The notes under the pieces were generated by a model. The model did not search any database. It was not told the DNA's origin and worked only from the letters and a program-made list of their open reading frames with translations. From Burkholderia stabilis (lineage in GTDB: Bacteria > Pseudomonadota > Gammaproteobacteria > Burkholderiales > Burkholderiaceae): 64,000 bases of DNA. How positions within the stretch are numbered: position 1 is the first letter of the stretch; every line of letters starts with the position of its first letter. Of the stretch, positions 43,965 through 52,407 are shown piece after piece. The translations under genes were made by a program, and so were the position numbers. The stretch is from NCBI RefSeq assembly GCF_001742165.1, contig NZ_CP016443.1, positions 1,860,001 through 1,924,000 of the forward strand, in the 5' to 3' direction.

Positions 43965-45641
43965 CTACGCGTGCCCGCCCGTCTTCTTCGCCTGCAGCGC
44001 GCGAATCCGCATCCGCGCGCCCGTATCGCTGACCGTCGCGTCGTACATCGTCGCGAGGTCGCGCTTGAGCGCGGTGCGCGAGCCGCCGTCGAGATACACC
44101 ATGTGCCCCGACGGATAGAAACGCGCGGACAGGTTCTGCCGCACCTTCTGATCCTCGAGCGGCATCTGCTGCAGGTCGATCACGGTCTGGTAGAACGGCG
44201 TCACGAAATCGTAGAAGCCGTTCGCCGACAGCACCTTCAGGTCGACGTTCAGCGCCATCACCGCGGCGAGATCGCCGGCCGTGTAGAGAATCACGTTCCC
44301 CTGCGCATCGATGCCCTGCTGCGCGCCGGTCGGGTCGATGTGGCTGAAATCCCAGTTCTGGAACGCCTGGTCGTTCAGGTCCGTGAACGCGGAATTCGAC
44401 GTGAACTTCAGTTGCTCGTTCAGGTAGCTGTTCCACATCGCCGTGTAGACGCCCGTGACGGCCGTCATCGTCGGATCGTTGCCGCCTGAATTCGGATCGA
44501 TCTTGCCGGCGATGCCCGTCGAGATCGCGGTCACGCGGCCGTCGTACGAACCGAGCGCGAGCCCCTGCGCATGCAGCAGCGTCGTCAGGAACAGCGAGTT
44601 GCCGCGCGTGTCGTAGCCGGCGATATTGAGGCTCCACGACTGCAGCGTCGCCGTGTCGATGCCGGTGTATTCCGACAGTTTCTTCACGGCGGCCGGGTCC
44701 GCATGCGGGACCGTGCGCAACGCGTTCAGGTAGTCGGTGCGCGAGAACTGCGCGACTTCCTCGACGAACGCGCCGAGATCGGTCGGCGCCGGCGTGACGC
44801 CGAGTTTCTTGTGATACCACGCATCGGCCGCCGCGGTCGGCAGCGCGCCGACCGGGTTGCCGGCCTGCCGGTAGTCGAGGATCGACGATTGCAGCGTGAC
44901 GCCGTTCAGGTCGATGCCGTCCTCGTGCAGCTTGTACGCGAGCACACAGCTGCGCGCGGTGCCGTACGATTCGCCGAACAGGTATTTCGGCGAATTCCAG
45001 CGGTTGTTCTTCGTCAGGTAGCGCTTGATGAACTGCTTCAGCGAATCCGCGTCCTGGTCGACGCCCCAGAAGTTGCGGTTCTTGTTCGGCGCGACGGCCG
45101 CCGAATAGCCGGTGCCGACCGGGTTGATGAACACGAGATCGCTGTGGTCGATCATGCTGTCCGGGTTGTCTTCCATCTGGTACGGCGCGGGCGGCGTGAA
45201 ACCCGGCATCGACGTCTTGATGCGCTTCGGCGCGAACGAGCCGAGCAGCACGAACACCGACGACGAGCCCGGCCCGCCGTTGTAGAAGAACGTCACCGGT
45301 CGCGTTTCTTCCTTCGCGCCGTCGGCCGTGAATGCGACGTAGAAGATCTTCGCGGCCGGCTGCGAGCTGCTCGGGTCGACCGTCACGAGATGGCCGGCCG
45401 TCGCCGTGTAAGCAATGCGCTTCCCGTCGATCAGGATCGTGTGATGCGTGACCGCGGCCGACTCGGTCGTGTCGGTCACCGAATCGTCGGGGCCGTTGCC
45501 GTACGCGACCGGATCGAAGAACGGCTGGTCGCGGCCGTGGCTCAACGCGACCGGATTGATGGTCGGCGGCACGCCATGCGAATTGTGGTCGCCGTGATGC
45601 AGCGGATACACGCCGCCGGAAGATGCGGAATCGATGCCCAT
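43965..45641 (-). CDS. Serine carboxypeptidase-like peptidase, S10 family
   Basis: A 558-residue S10-family peptidase. The oxyanion motif FYNGGPGSSS (~119), nucleophile FGESYGTARS (Ser ~225), an Asp in FYDFVTPFY (~475), and His in PSGHMVYLDGG (~525) complete the catalytic triad region. S10 enzymes remove C-terminal residues at acidic pH and are mostly eukaryotic, with a bacterial branch in Burkholderia and relatives. No signal peptide is visible at the N-terminus (it is His- and Ser-rich). AGGAG lies upstream of 45641. It follows the S53 peptidase gene across an intrinsic terminator. Confidence 0.88.
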   Translation of the reverse strand: MGIDSASSGGVYPLHHGDHNSHGVPPTINPVALSHGRDQPFFDPVAYGNGPDDSVTDTTESAAVTHHTILIDGKRIAYTATAGHLVTVDPSSSQPAAKIFYVAFTADGAKEETRPVTFFYNGGPGSSSVFVLLGSFAPKRIKTSMPGFTPPAPYQMEDNPDSMIDHSDLVFINPVGTGYSAAVAPNKNRNFWGVDQDADSLKQFIKRYLTKNNRWNSPKYLFGESYGTARSCVLAYKLHEDGIDLNGVTLQSSILDYRQAGNPVGALPTAAADAWYHKKLGVTPAPTDLGAFVEEVAQFSRTDYLNALRTVPHADPAAVKKLSEYTGIDTATLQSWSLNIAGYDTRGNSLFLTTLLHAQGLALGSYDGRVTAISTGIAGKIDPNSGGNDPTMTAVTGVYTAMWNSYLNEQLKFTSNSAFTDLNDQAFQNWDFSHIDPTGAQQGIDAQGNVILYTAGDLAAVMALNVDLKVLSANGFYDFVTPFYQTVIDLQQMPLEDQKVRQNLSARFYPSGHMVYLDGGSRTALKRDLATMYDATVSDTGARMRIRALQAKKTGGHA

Positions 45642-45660
45642 CGTGCTGCTCCTGGAGGTG

Positions 45661-45689
45661 AAAAAAGACGCGGGCAGGAAACCCGCGTC
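45661..45689 (-). terminator. Intrinsic terminator between S53 and S10 peptidase genes
   Basis: An 8-bp perfect stem (45667-45674 with 45682-45689, 7-nt loop), followed on the minus strand by six T residues (45666-45661), is a textbook Rho-independent terminator. It begins 30 bp after the S53 stop and ends 20 bp before the S10 start, so S10 expression would need readthrough or a promoter inside the short gap. Confidence 0.8.
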
Positions 45690-45718
45690 GAACGAATTGA
45701 AAGGCGTGCGCCGGTGCG

Positions 45719-47311
45719 TCAGCTCGACGGCTTGCGCGCGAGGATCGCGGCGAGCCGCGCGCCGTCCGGGCTGCCGAGGCCCGTGCATGCGTCCCAGCCC
45801 GTCGCGGCCGCATACGTGCCGTTCGATCCTTTCGTGATGTCGCGCAGCGCGCCCGGATTCTTGTACAGCACCGGATTGACCCAGCCGGCCGATGCGCCGG
45901 CCGCCGCGTTGATCCGCGCGATCAGCGCGGCCCACAGCGGCGCGACCGCGCTCGTGCCGCCCATCACCGTGGGCGTACCGGCGACCGACACCTCGTAGCC
46001 CGTTTGCGGCGACGCGTCGCCGGCCACGTCCGGCACGCCGCGCTTCGCGAGCGGCGCGCTGCTGCCGTCGGCGCGCGTGACCGCGAGCCCCTGCTGCCAC
46101 GCCGGCAGGTCGAACAGCGTGCTGACGCCACCGCCGCCCGCGCCGCCGCCCGAGGCGTCGTCGTTCCACGTGACCTCGCTGCGAATACCCTGCCCGGGCA
46201 GCGCGTCGAGCTGCGTGCCGCCGCAGCCGAGCACGTACGGGCTCGATGCGGGGAAGTCGACGTGATCGGCGCCGTCCTGCAGCCCGTCGCCCGAGCCGCT
46301 GTCGCCCGACGCCGCGCACACGGTGATGCCCTGCGCGGCCGCCGCCTGCAGCACGCGGTTGAACGCCTGCGCCGACTGCGCCTGCCAGACCGCTTCGGGG
46401 CCGCCCCAGCTGATCGAGATCACCGACGGCTTGTTGGTCGTGTCGCTGACGGCCGCGTTGACGGCCTGGATGAAACCCGCGTCGCTGTTCGACGCGAAGT
46501 AGACCGCGATCTTCGCGGCCGGCGCGATCGCGCCGGCGATCTCGATGTCGAGCGCGACTTCACCGTCCGGGCCGTTCGGATCGCCGGTCGGCGTATTGCG
46601 GCCGGTGCCGACGTTCACGTCGACGAGCGTCGGCGGCGTGTTGATCCCGAGCCCGCGGAAATACTTCTGGATATCGGCCGCGCGATAGCCGCCGCCCAGT
46701 TCGACGATCGCGATGCATTGCCCGGCGCCGTCGCCGGCCGGAAAGCCGTACAGCGAAGCGAGCTGGACCGGCGTGAACGTGACGCCCGCCGCGCCGCCGC
46801 GCGCGGGCTTGAACGGCGGACGCAGCCGGAAGTGCGGCCGCGCCTGCGGGCGGCTGTCGAGACCGAGCACGGCCGTGACCGCGTCGCCGAGATCGTCGGG
46901 CAGCGCGATCGGGCCGGAGCGGCCGCGATACTGGCCGATCGAGCGATGTTCGAAACGCTCGAGCTTCACGCTGAACGCCGCTTCGAACTGCTGGATCGTG
47001 CCGGACAGCACGACGACGCTTTCAACGGGATCGACGCGATCGACCGTCAACTGATGACGGTGCGCGAAATCCTCGGCCTTGCGGATGTCGTCGGGATTGG
47101 CGGAGAAACGCTGCGCGAAAGCTTCGCGCGACAGCGGTTTCGCCTGTGTGTCGCCGGTGGCGAGCTGGTGGACCAACGTATCGAGTTGCCCTTCTTCCTG
47201 CCGCCGCAACATGATCGTGACGTGGATGCGTTCTGCCGGATCGCACGGGCCGAGGCACTTGGACTCGGCGACGATTCGGGGTTCACGGTCGGCGTGAAGA
47301 TGCCTTGCCAT
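45719..47311 (-). CDS. S53-family serine-carboxyl peptidase (sedolisin/kumamolisin-like)
   Basis: A 530-residue acid protease precursor. The N-terminal activation domain (~20-165) is followed by the catalytic domain (~175-530). Catalytic residues read E251 and D255 in GEVALDIE, D337 in ASGDSGS (oxyanion) and S454 in GGTSAVAPLW. The C-terminal calcium site is suggested by GWDACTGLGSPDG. No signal peptide precedes the prodomain, as in kumamolisin. AAGGAGGG lies upstream of 47311. It should be active at low pH after self-cleavage. It precedes the S10 carboxypeptidase, with which it could cooperate in protein digestion. Confidence 0.92.
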   Translation of the reverse strand: MARHLHADREPRIVAESKCLGPCDPAERIHVTIMLRRQEEGQLDTLVHQLATGDTQAKPLSREAFAQRFSANPDDIRKAEDFAHRHQLTVDRVDPVESVVVLSGTIQQFEAAFSVKLERFEHRSIGQYRGRSGPIALPDDLGDAVTAVLGLDSRPQARPHFRLRPPFKPARGGAAGVTFTPVQLASLYGFPAGDGAGQCIAIVELGGGYRAADIQKYFRGLGINTPPTLVDVNVGTGRNTPTGDPNGPDGEVALDIEIAGAIAPAAKIAVYFASNSDAGFIQAVNAAVSDTTNKPSVISISWGGPEAVWQAQSAQAFNRVLQAAAAQGITVCAASGDSGSGDGLQDGADHVDFPASSPYVLGCGGTQLDALPGQGIRSEVTWNDDASGGGAGGGGVSTLFDLPAWQQGLAVTRADGSSAPLAKRGVPDVAGDASPQTGYEVSVAGTPTVMGGTSAVAPLWAALIARINAAAGASAGWVNPVLYKNPGALRDITKGSNGTYAAATGWDACTGLGSPDGARLAAILARKPSS

Positions 47312-47552
47312 GTTCAGACCCTCCTTGGTACCGCGTTGCACGGAACAGCCAGGAAATCGGACATAGCCGGCGGAAGTCGGTTCCGTTCGGTCAGTCGGTT
47401 CGCGACGGCGCGAAGTTAAAAGGAGTTTAGATCAGTCAGACGATTTGCGCGCACGCCCTTCTGCGGCGGGCATGCGCGTGCAGGCCGGCGTTGCGCGCGG
47501 CCTGTTGCGATCGGCGCATCGATGCTGCGCGGCAACGATGCGGCCGCGATGC

Positions 47553-48179
47553 TCAATCCATCGACAGGCGCAGCGCGAACCCGATCAGCGCTGCCGAAAA
47601 CGTCCAGCGCTGCACGGTCTGCGCGAGCGGATGCGCGCGCATCCACGCCGCGATGCGCGACGCGCCGAACACGCACGCGAGGTCGAAGCACACGCCGGCC
47701 GCGACCAGCAGCGCGCCGAGCTCGAACATCTGCAGGACGACCGGCCCGGCCTCGGGCCGCACGAACTGCGGCAGCAGCACCGAGCAGAACAGCAGCGCCT
47801 TCGGGTTCAGCAGGTTCGTCAGCAGCCCCTTCACGAACGACTGCCGCAGCTCGCCCGCCGTCGCCGCCGCGTCGCCGTCGCCAAGCGCGAACACGGGTGA
47901 GCGGAACACCTGGATCGCGACGTACGCGAGGTAGAGCGCGCCGCCGTAGCGGATCACTTCATACAGCCACGGCGCACTGCGGATCAGCGCCGCGACGCCG
48001 CACGCGGACAGCGTCACGTGCGCGGTGCGCGCCAGCGACAGGCCGGCCGCCGCCGCCATCCCCGGCCGTACGCCGCGGCCGATGCTGGTCTGCAGCACGA
48101 GCGCCATGTCGGGCCCCGGCACCGCATAAATGGCCGCCAGCGCGGCGAGATAAATCAACAGCAAATGCGTGGAAATCAT
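47553..48179 (-). CDS. LysE/RhtB-family amino-acid exporter
   Basis: A 208-residue inner-membrane exporter with six hydrophobic segments. The family motif AIYAVPGPDMALVLQTSIGRG (~16-36) and NLLNPKALLFCSVLLPQF (~123) are present. It is divergent from an Lrp/AsnC-type regulator with 134 bp between, the classic arrangement for amino-acid exporters induced by their substrate. The substrate is unknown. Confidence 0.92.
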   Translation of the reverse strand: MISTHLLLIYLAALAAIYAVPGPDMALVLQTSIGRGVRPGMAAAAGLSLARTAHVTLSACGVAALIRSAPWLYEVIRYGGALYLAYVAIQVFRSPVFALGDGDAAATAGELRQSFVKGLLTNLLNPKALLFCSVLLPQFVRPEAGPVVLQMFELGALLVAAGVCFDLACVFGASRIAAWMRAHPLAQTVQRWTFSAALIGFALRLSMD

Positions 48180-48313
48180 GTTCCGCCCCCGTCCTCCAAT
48201 GACGATATGTTGCCGCTGAAGGACGAGGGATTATTGGCCATCTTAGGCTCAGGATTGGCGATTCATAGGGGAATCCGCCACAATCTCGAAACCAGAACAG
48301 GGATTCCGCCAAC

Positions 48314-48778
48314 ATGACCGAACTCGACAAAACCGATCGCGCGATCCTCGCTGCGGTGCAGCGCGACGGCCGCCTGCCGATCGCGCGTCTCGCCGAATCC
48401 GTCGGCCTGTCCGAGACGCCTTGCGCGCGGCGTCTGAAGCGGCTCGAAAACGACGGCTACATCGAGCGCTACCGCGCGCAACTGTCGCGCCAGGCGCTCG
48501 GCTTCGGCGTGGTCGCGTTCGTGCTCGTGCGCTTCGCGACGCACGACCGCAAGGTCGCCGACCGGTTCGAACGGGAAGTGCTCGGCATCGAGCGGATCCT
48601 GGCGTGCCACAACGTCGCGGGCACGGCCGACTACCTGCTGCAGGTGGTCGCGCGCGACCTCGACGATTACGGCACGTTCCTGCGCGATTCGCTGCGGATG
48701 CTGCCGGGCGTGACGTCGATCGAATCGGCACTGTCGTTGCGCGAGGTGAAACACGACGCCGGGTTGCCGGTACCGTGA
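48314..48778 (+). CDS. Lrp/AsnC-family regulator
   Basis: A 154-residue feast/famine regulator. The N-terminal HTH has LDKTDRAILAAVQRDGRLPIARLAESVGLSETPCARRLKRLE (blocks DKTDRAIL, ESVGLSETPC and RRLKRLENDGYI), followed by a RAM domain (~65-145) for amino-acid binding. It probably senses an amino acid and controls the divergent LysE exporter. The last residues before the stop overlap nothing. Confidence 0.93.
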   Translation: MTELDKTDRAILAAVQRDGRLPIARLAESVGLSETPCARRLKRLENDGYIERYRAQLSRQALGFGVVAFVLVRFATHDRKVADRFEREVLGIERILACHNVAGTADYLLQVVARDLDDYGTFLRDSLRMLPGVTSIESALSLREVKHDAGLPVP

Positions 48779-48835
48779 TGCGCGCGGCAGGCCGCGCCGG
48801 CATGACGCTTGTTCACATTGCCGGCGGCGCCGGCG

Positions 48836-49747
48836 TCACGTGACGTCCGGCGACTGGTGCGCGCGTTCGAGATCCTCGAGAAACGCCTCCACGAGCGGGT
48901 TACCGCGCCCGTTGCGCGCGACGACCATGTGGAACGTGACGTCGTAGCGCAGTTGCTCCGGATTGAGCGGCGTGAGCAGCCCCTGCGCGACGTAAGGCGC
49001 CGCGAAATGCTGCGGCAGGTAGCCGAGGTGGTGGCCGGACAGGATCAGCAGCGCGACGGCCTCCATGTTGTCGGCGGTTGCGGTCACGCGGTCGGGGGTG
49101 GTCGACAGCTGCGCCTCCGGCAGCGGATACGAGCGCCACGCCCATTCGAAGCCCGCGACGTCGGCCGGCGTCAGCGTGCCGGCGCCGTCGAACAGCGGAT
49201 GGCCGCGGCCGCAGTACGCGACCTGGCGCTCGATGAACAGCGGCGTGTAGTGCAGCGACGGCACGCGGTGCCAGAAATAGCCGACCGCGATCTGGATCTC
49301 GTCGCTCAGCAGCTTCTCCTCGAGATCGCCCGGCGCGCGCACGGAGATCGAGAAGCGCACGGCTTCGTCGCGCGTGCGGAACGCGGCGATCGCCTCGGCG
49401 ATCCGCGCGTTCTGGCTCACCGGCGTATGGCCGATCAGGCCGATGTTCAGCGTACCGACCAGCTGGCGGTCCATGTGCCGCGCGGCCATCCCGAATTCGT
49501 CGAGCGCCGCGAGCAGCTTGCGGCTCATCGCGTGGAACCGCTCGCCCTTCGGCGTGAGCCGGAAGCCGCTGCGGCCGCGCTCGCAGAGCCGGTAGCCGAG
49601 CCGCGTCTCGAGCGACGACAGTTGGGCGCTGATCGTCGACTGCCCGACGTTCAGCACGGCCTGCGCAGCCGACACGCCCCCCGCGTCCGTGACCGCGAGA
49701 AACACGCGGATCAACCGCAGATCGAGGGTCGACAGATTCCCCAGCAC
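48836..49747 (-). CDS. LysR-type regulator of the ureohydrolase operon
   Basis: A 303-residue LysR regulator. The helix-turn-helix shows LDLRLIRVFLAVTDAGGVSAAQ and QSTISAQLSSLETRLGYRL (blocks AVTDAGG, VGQSTISAQL), followed by the effector domain from ~95. A GTG at 49747 with AGGGGAAG upstream gives the normal LysR length; the frame extends further but without LysR similarity. It diverges from the agmatinase/guanidinobutyrase gene, the arrangement known for gbuR-gbuA in Pseudomonas. Confidence 0.88.
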   Translation of the reverse strand: MLGNLSTLDLRLIRVFLAVTDAGGVSAAQAVLNVGQSTISAQLSSLETRLGYRLCERGRSGFRLTPKGERFHAMSRKLLAALDEFGMAARHMDRQLVGTLNIGLIGHTPVSQNARIAEAIAAFRTRDEAVRFSISVRAPGDLEEKLLSDEIQIAVGYFWHRVPSLHYTPLFIERQVAYCGRGHPLFDGAGTLTPADVAGFEWAWRSYPLPEAQLSTTPDRVTATADNMEAVALLILSGHHLGYLPQHFAAPYVAQGLLTPLNPEQLRYDVTFHMVVARNGRGNPLVEAFLEDLERAHQSPDVT

Positions 49748-49777
49748 GCTCTTCCCCTTCCATACATCGATGAAAAA

Positions 49778-49791
49778 CGATGTTAACGTCG
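49778..49791. promoter_or_regulatory. Near-palindrome, candidate LysR operator
   Basis: CGATGTTAACGTCG is a palindrome with 12 of 14 symmetric positions, centred on GTTAAC. ATCG-N8-CGAT lies directly beside it (49766-49781). It sits in the 139-bp gap between the divergent LysR and ureohydrolase genes. Confidence 0.4.
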
Positions 49792-49886
49792 ATATCTTCG
49801 CATTCTTCTTTCCCGGCGGAGCGCGTAAAACTGTGCGCCAAGCCGCGTCGCATGATACGGCAACCCCACATCGGAAGAGACACCCC

Positions 49887-50843
49887 ATGAACGACCACAC
49901 CCATTTCCAGCCGCTCGGCGGCAATGAAATGCCGCGCTGCGGCGGCATCGCGACGATGATGCGCCTGCCGCACGTCGCGAGCGCCGAAGGCCTCGACGCT
50001 TGCTTCGTCGGCGTGCCGTTCGATCTCGGCACCTCCAACCGCACCGGCGCGCGCTTCGGCCCGCGCCAGATCCGCACCGAATCCGTGCTGCTGCGCCCGT
50101 ACAACATGGCCACGCGCGCGGCGCCGTTCGATTCGCTGCAGATCGCCGACATCGGCGACGTCGCGATCAATCCCTATAACCTGCACGATTCCATCGCCCG
50201 CATCGAAGCCGCGTACGACGCGATCCTCGAGCACGACTGCAAGCCGATCACGCTCGGCGGCGACCACACGATCGCACTGCCGATCCTGCGCGCGATCCAC
50301 CGCAAGCACGGCAAGGTTGCATTGATCCACGTCGATGCACACGCCGACGTGAACGACACGATGATGGGTGAAAAGATCGCGCACGGCACGCCGTTCCGCC
50401 GCGCGGTGGAGGAAGGCCTGCTGCACGGCGACAAGGTCACGCAGATCGGCCTGCGCGGCACCGGCTACGCCGCCGAGGATTTCGACTGGTGCCGCGAGCA
50501 GGGCTTCCGCGTGGTCCAGGCCGAGGAATGCTGGAACAAGTCGCTCGCGCCGCTGATGGAAGAAGTGCGCGCGCGCGTCGGCGATACGCCCGTCTACATC
50601 AGCTTCGACATCGACGGCATCGATCCGGCCTACGCGCCGGGCACCGGCACGCCGGAAATCGCGGGCCTCACGGTGCCGCAGGCGCTCGAGATCATCCGCG
50701 GCGCGAAGGGGCTGAACATCGTCGGCTGCGATCTGGTCGAAGTCGCGCCGCCGTACGACCCGTTCGGCACCACGGCGCTGCTCGGCGCGAACCTCGCGTA
50801 CGAGCTGCTGTGCGTGCTGCCGGGCGTCAAGTACCGCGACTGA
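49887..50843 (+). CDS. speB: Ureohydrolase: agmatinase or guanidinobutyrase
   Basis: A 318-residue manganese ureohydrolase that splits urea from a guanidino compound. The metal-binding motifs are GGDHTIALP (~133), HVDAHADVND (~157) and SFDIDGIDPAYAPGTGTPE (~240). The N-terminus GGNEMPRCGGIATMMRLP is of the GbuA/GpuA/agmatinase group. A divergent LysR gene and a following MFS transporter suggest guanidinobutyrate (or another guanidino acid) rather than agmatine as substrate, but sequence alone does not settle this. The transporter gene follows after 62 bp. Confidence 0.85.
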   Translation: MNDHTHFQPLGGNEMPRCGGIATMMRLPHVASAEGLDACFVGVPFDLGTSNRTGARFGPRQIRTESVLLRPYNMATRAAPFDSLQIADIGDVAINPYNLHDSIARIEAAYDAILEHDCKPITLGGDHTIALPILRAIHRKHGKVALIHVDAHADVNDTMMGEKIAHGTPFRRAVEEGLLHGDKVTQIGLRGTGYAAEDFDWCREQGFRVVQAEECWNKSLAPLMEEVRARVGDTPVYISFDIDGIDPAYAPGTGTPEIAGLTVPQALEIIRGAKGLNIVGCDLVEVAPPYDPFGTTALLGANLAYELLCVLPGVKYRD

Positions 50844-50905
50844 CCCCGCCGCGACGCCACAACGACACATTCCAAATCAAAGGATTCCAGAGGAGCAAAG
50901 CAAGG

Positions 50906-52231
50906 ATGGGGACTTCCGTCAAACAACCGAAGCGGGCGGCGCTCGCGTCGTTCGTCGGCACCACGATCGAGTGGTACGACTTCTATAGCTACGCGACCGC
51001 CGCCGCCATCGTGTTCGGGCCGCTGTTCTTTCCCGGCGAAAACCGCTTCATCAGCCTGCTCGCGTCGTTCGGCTCGTTCGCGGTCGGCTTCTTCGCGCGG
51101 CCGCTCGGCGGCGTGATGTTCGGCTATCTCGGCGACCGCTTCGGCCGCAAGCGTTCGCTGCTCGCGACGCTGATGCTGATGGCCGTGTCGACGGTCGCGA
51201 TCGGCCTGCTGCCGACCCACGCGCAAGCCGGCGTCATCGCGCCGATCCTGCTCGTGCTGATGCGCGTGCTGCAAGGCATCGCAGTCGGCGGCGAATGGGG
51301 CGGCGCGGTGCTGCTCGCCGGCGAGCATGCGCCCGAAGGCAAGCGCACGTTCTTCGCGTCGTTCGCGCAGCTCGGCAGCGCGAGCGGCCTGATCCTGTCG
51401 ATGCTCGCGTTCGGTGCGATCAGCACGCTGTCGAAGGACGACATGATGAGCTGGGGCTGGCGCGTGCCGTTCCTCGCGAGCTCGGTGCTGCTGGTGATCG
51501 GCTTCGTGATTCGTGCAAGCGTGTCCGAGTCGCCCGAGTTCGAGGAGATCAAGAAGAGCGGCAACACCGCGCAGAACCCGGTGCGCGAAGCGCTCAAGTA
51601 CTGGCCGCTGCTGCTGCTCGCGATCGGCGCGAACGTGTACGGCATCGCCGGCGTGTATTTCAGCAACATCTTCATGATCAGTTACGCAACGCAGTTCCTG
51701 TCGCTCGACCGGTCGATGGTGCTGCATTGCATGACGATCGTCGCGGTGCTGCAGTTCGTCGTGCAGCTCGCCGCTGCGTTCCTCGCGCAACGCTTCGGCA
51801 CCACGCGCGTGCTGCTGATCATCGGCGCCTGGGCCGCGATCGTCCCGTTCGTGATGCTGCCGCTCGTGCACGTGGGCACGCCGCTGTCGGTCACGGTCGG
51901 CGTCGGTCTCGCGACGCTCGCGGAATCGGGCTACTACTCGGTGGTCGCGGGCTTCGTCAGCGGCATCTTCGTCGCGCGGATCCGCTATACGGCGATCTCG
52001 ATCGCGTACCAGGTCTGCGGCGCGCTCGCAGGCGGCCTCACGCCGCTCGTCGCGACCATCATCGCGCAGAACACCGCGCCGCAATGGTGGCCGCTCGCGA
52101 TCCAGTACACGAGCGCCGCACTGCTGTCGTCGCTGTGCGTGTGGCTGATCTCGCGCCGTGTCAGCATCGACGATGCGGGCGCGCCCGGCAAGCAGGACGC
52201 ACCGCTGCCGCGCGGCGCACGTACCGCGTAA
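50906..52231 (+). CDS. MFS transporter, MHS (metabolite:H+ symporter) family
   Basis: A 441-residue 12-TM transporter. The MHS signature TTIEWYDFYSYATAAAIVFGPLFF is at ~18-41 (key block TIEWYDF), followed by RPLGGVMFGYLGDRFGRKRSLL (~62) and LQGIAVGGEWGGAVLLAGEHA (~117). MHS members import organic acids, betaine or similar compounds. By context it probably imports the ureohydrolase substrate. The start is ATG at 50906 after an AGGAG-rich leader. A strong terminator follows at 52286. Confidence 0.9.
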   Translation: MGTSVKQPKRAALASFVGTTIEWYDFYSYATAAAIVFGPLFFPGENRFISLLASFGSFAVGFFARPLGGVMFGYLGDRFGRKRSLLATLMLMAVSTVAIGLLPTHAQAGVIAPILLVLMRVLQGIAVGGEWGGAVLLAGEHAPEGKRTFFASFAQLGSASGLILSMLAFGAISTLSKDDMMSWGWRVPFLASSVLLVIGFVIRASVSESPEFEEIKKSGNTAQNPVREALKYWPLLLLAIGANVYGIAGVYFSNIFMISYATQFLSLDRSMVLHCMTIVAVLQFVVQLAAAFLAQRFGTTRVLLIIGAWAAIVPFVMLPLVHVGTPLSVTVGVGLATLAESGYYSVVAGFVSGIFVARIRYTAISIAYQVCGALAGGLTPLVATIIAQNTAPQWWPLAIQYTSAALLSSLCVWLISRRVSIDDAGAPGKQDAPLPRGARTA

Positions 52232-52285
52232 CGTCCCGCAACGGGCAGGCCGCGTCACGCGGGTCTGCCCTGTCATCGCACCGAA

Positions 52286-52311
52286 GGGCGGCGCATTGCG
52301 CCGCCCTTTTT
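52286..52311 (+). terminator. Intrinsic terminator of the ureohydrolase operon
   Basis: A 9-bp perfect GC stem (52286-52294 with 52298-52306, loop of 3) is followed by five T residues (52307-52311), 54 bp after the MFS stop. Confidence 0.85.
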
Positions 52312-52407
52312 CATGCCCGTCGTCAGAAGTCCGAACGCAACGTGGGCATCACGTTGCGCCTGCCGCCGGATCGTCGATCTTGGCGGCACGCACGCAACAC
52401 CCTCGCG

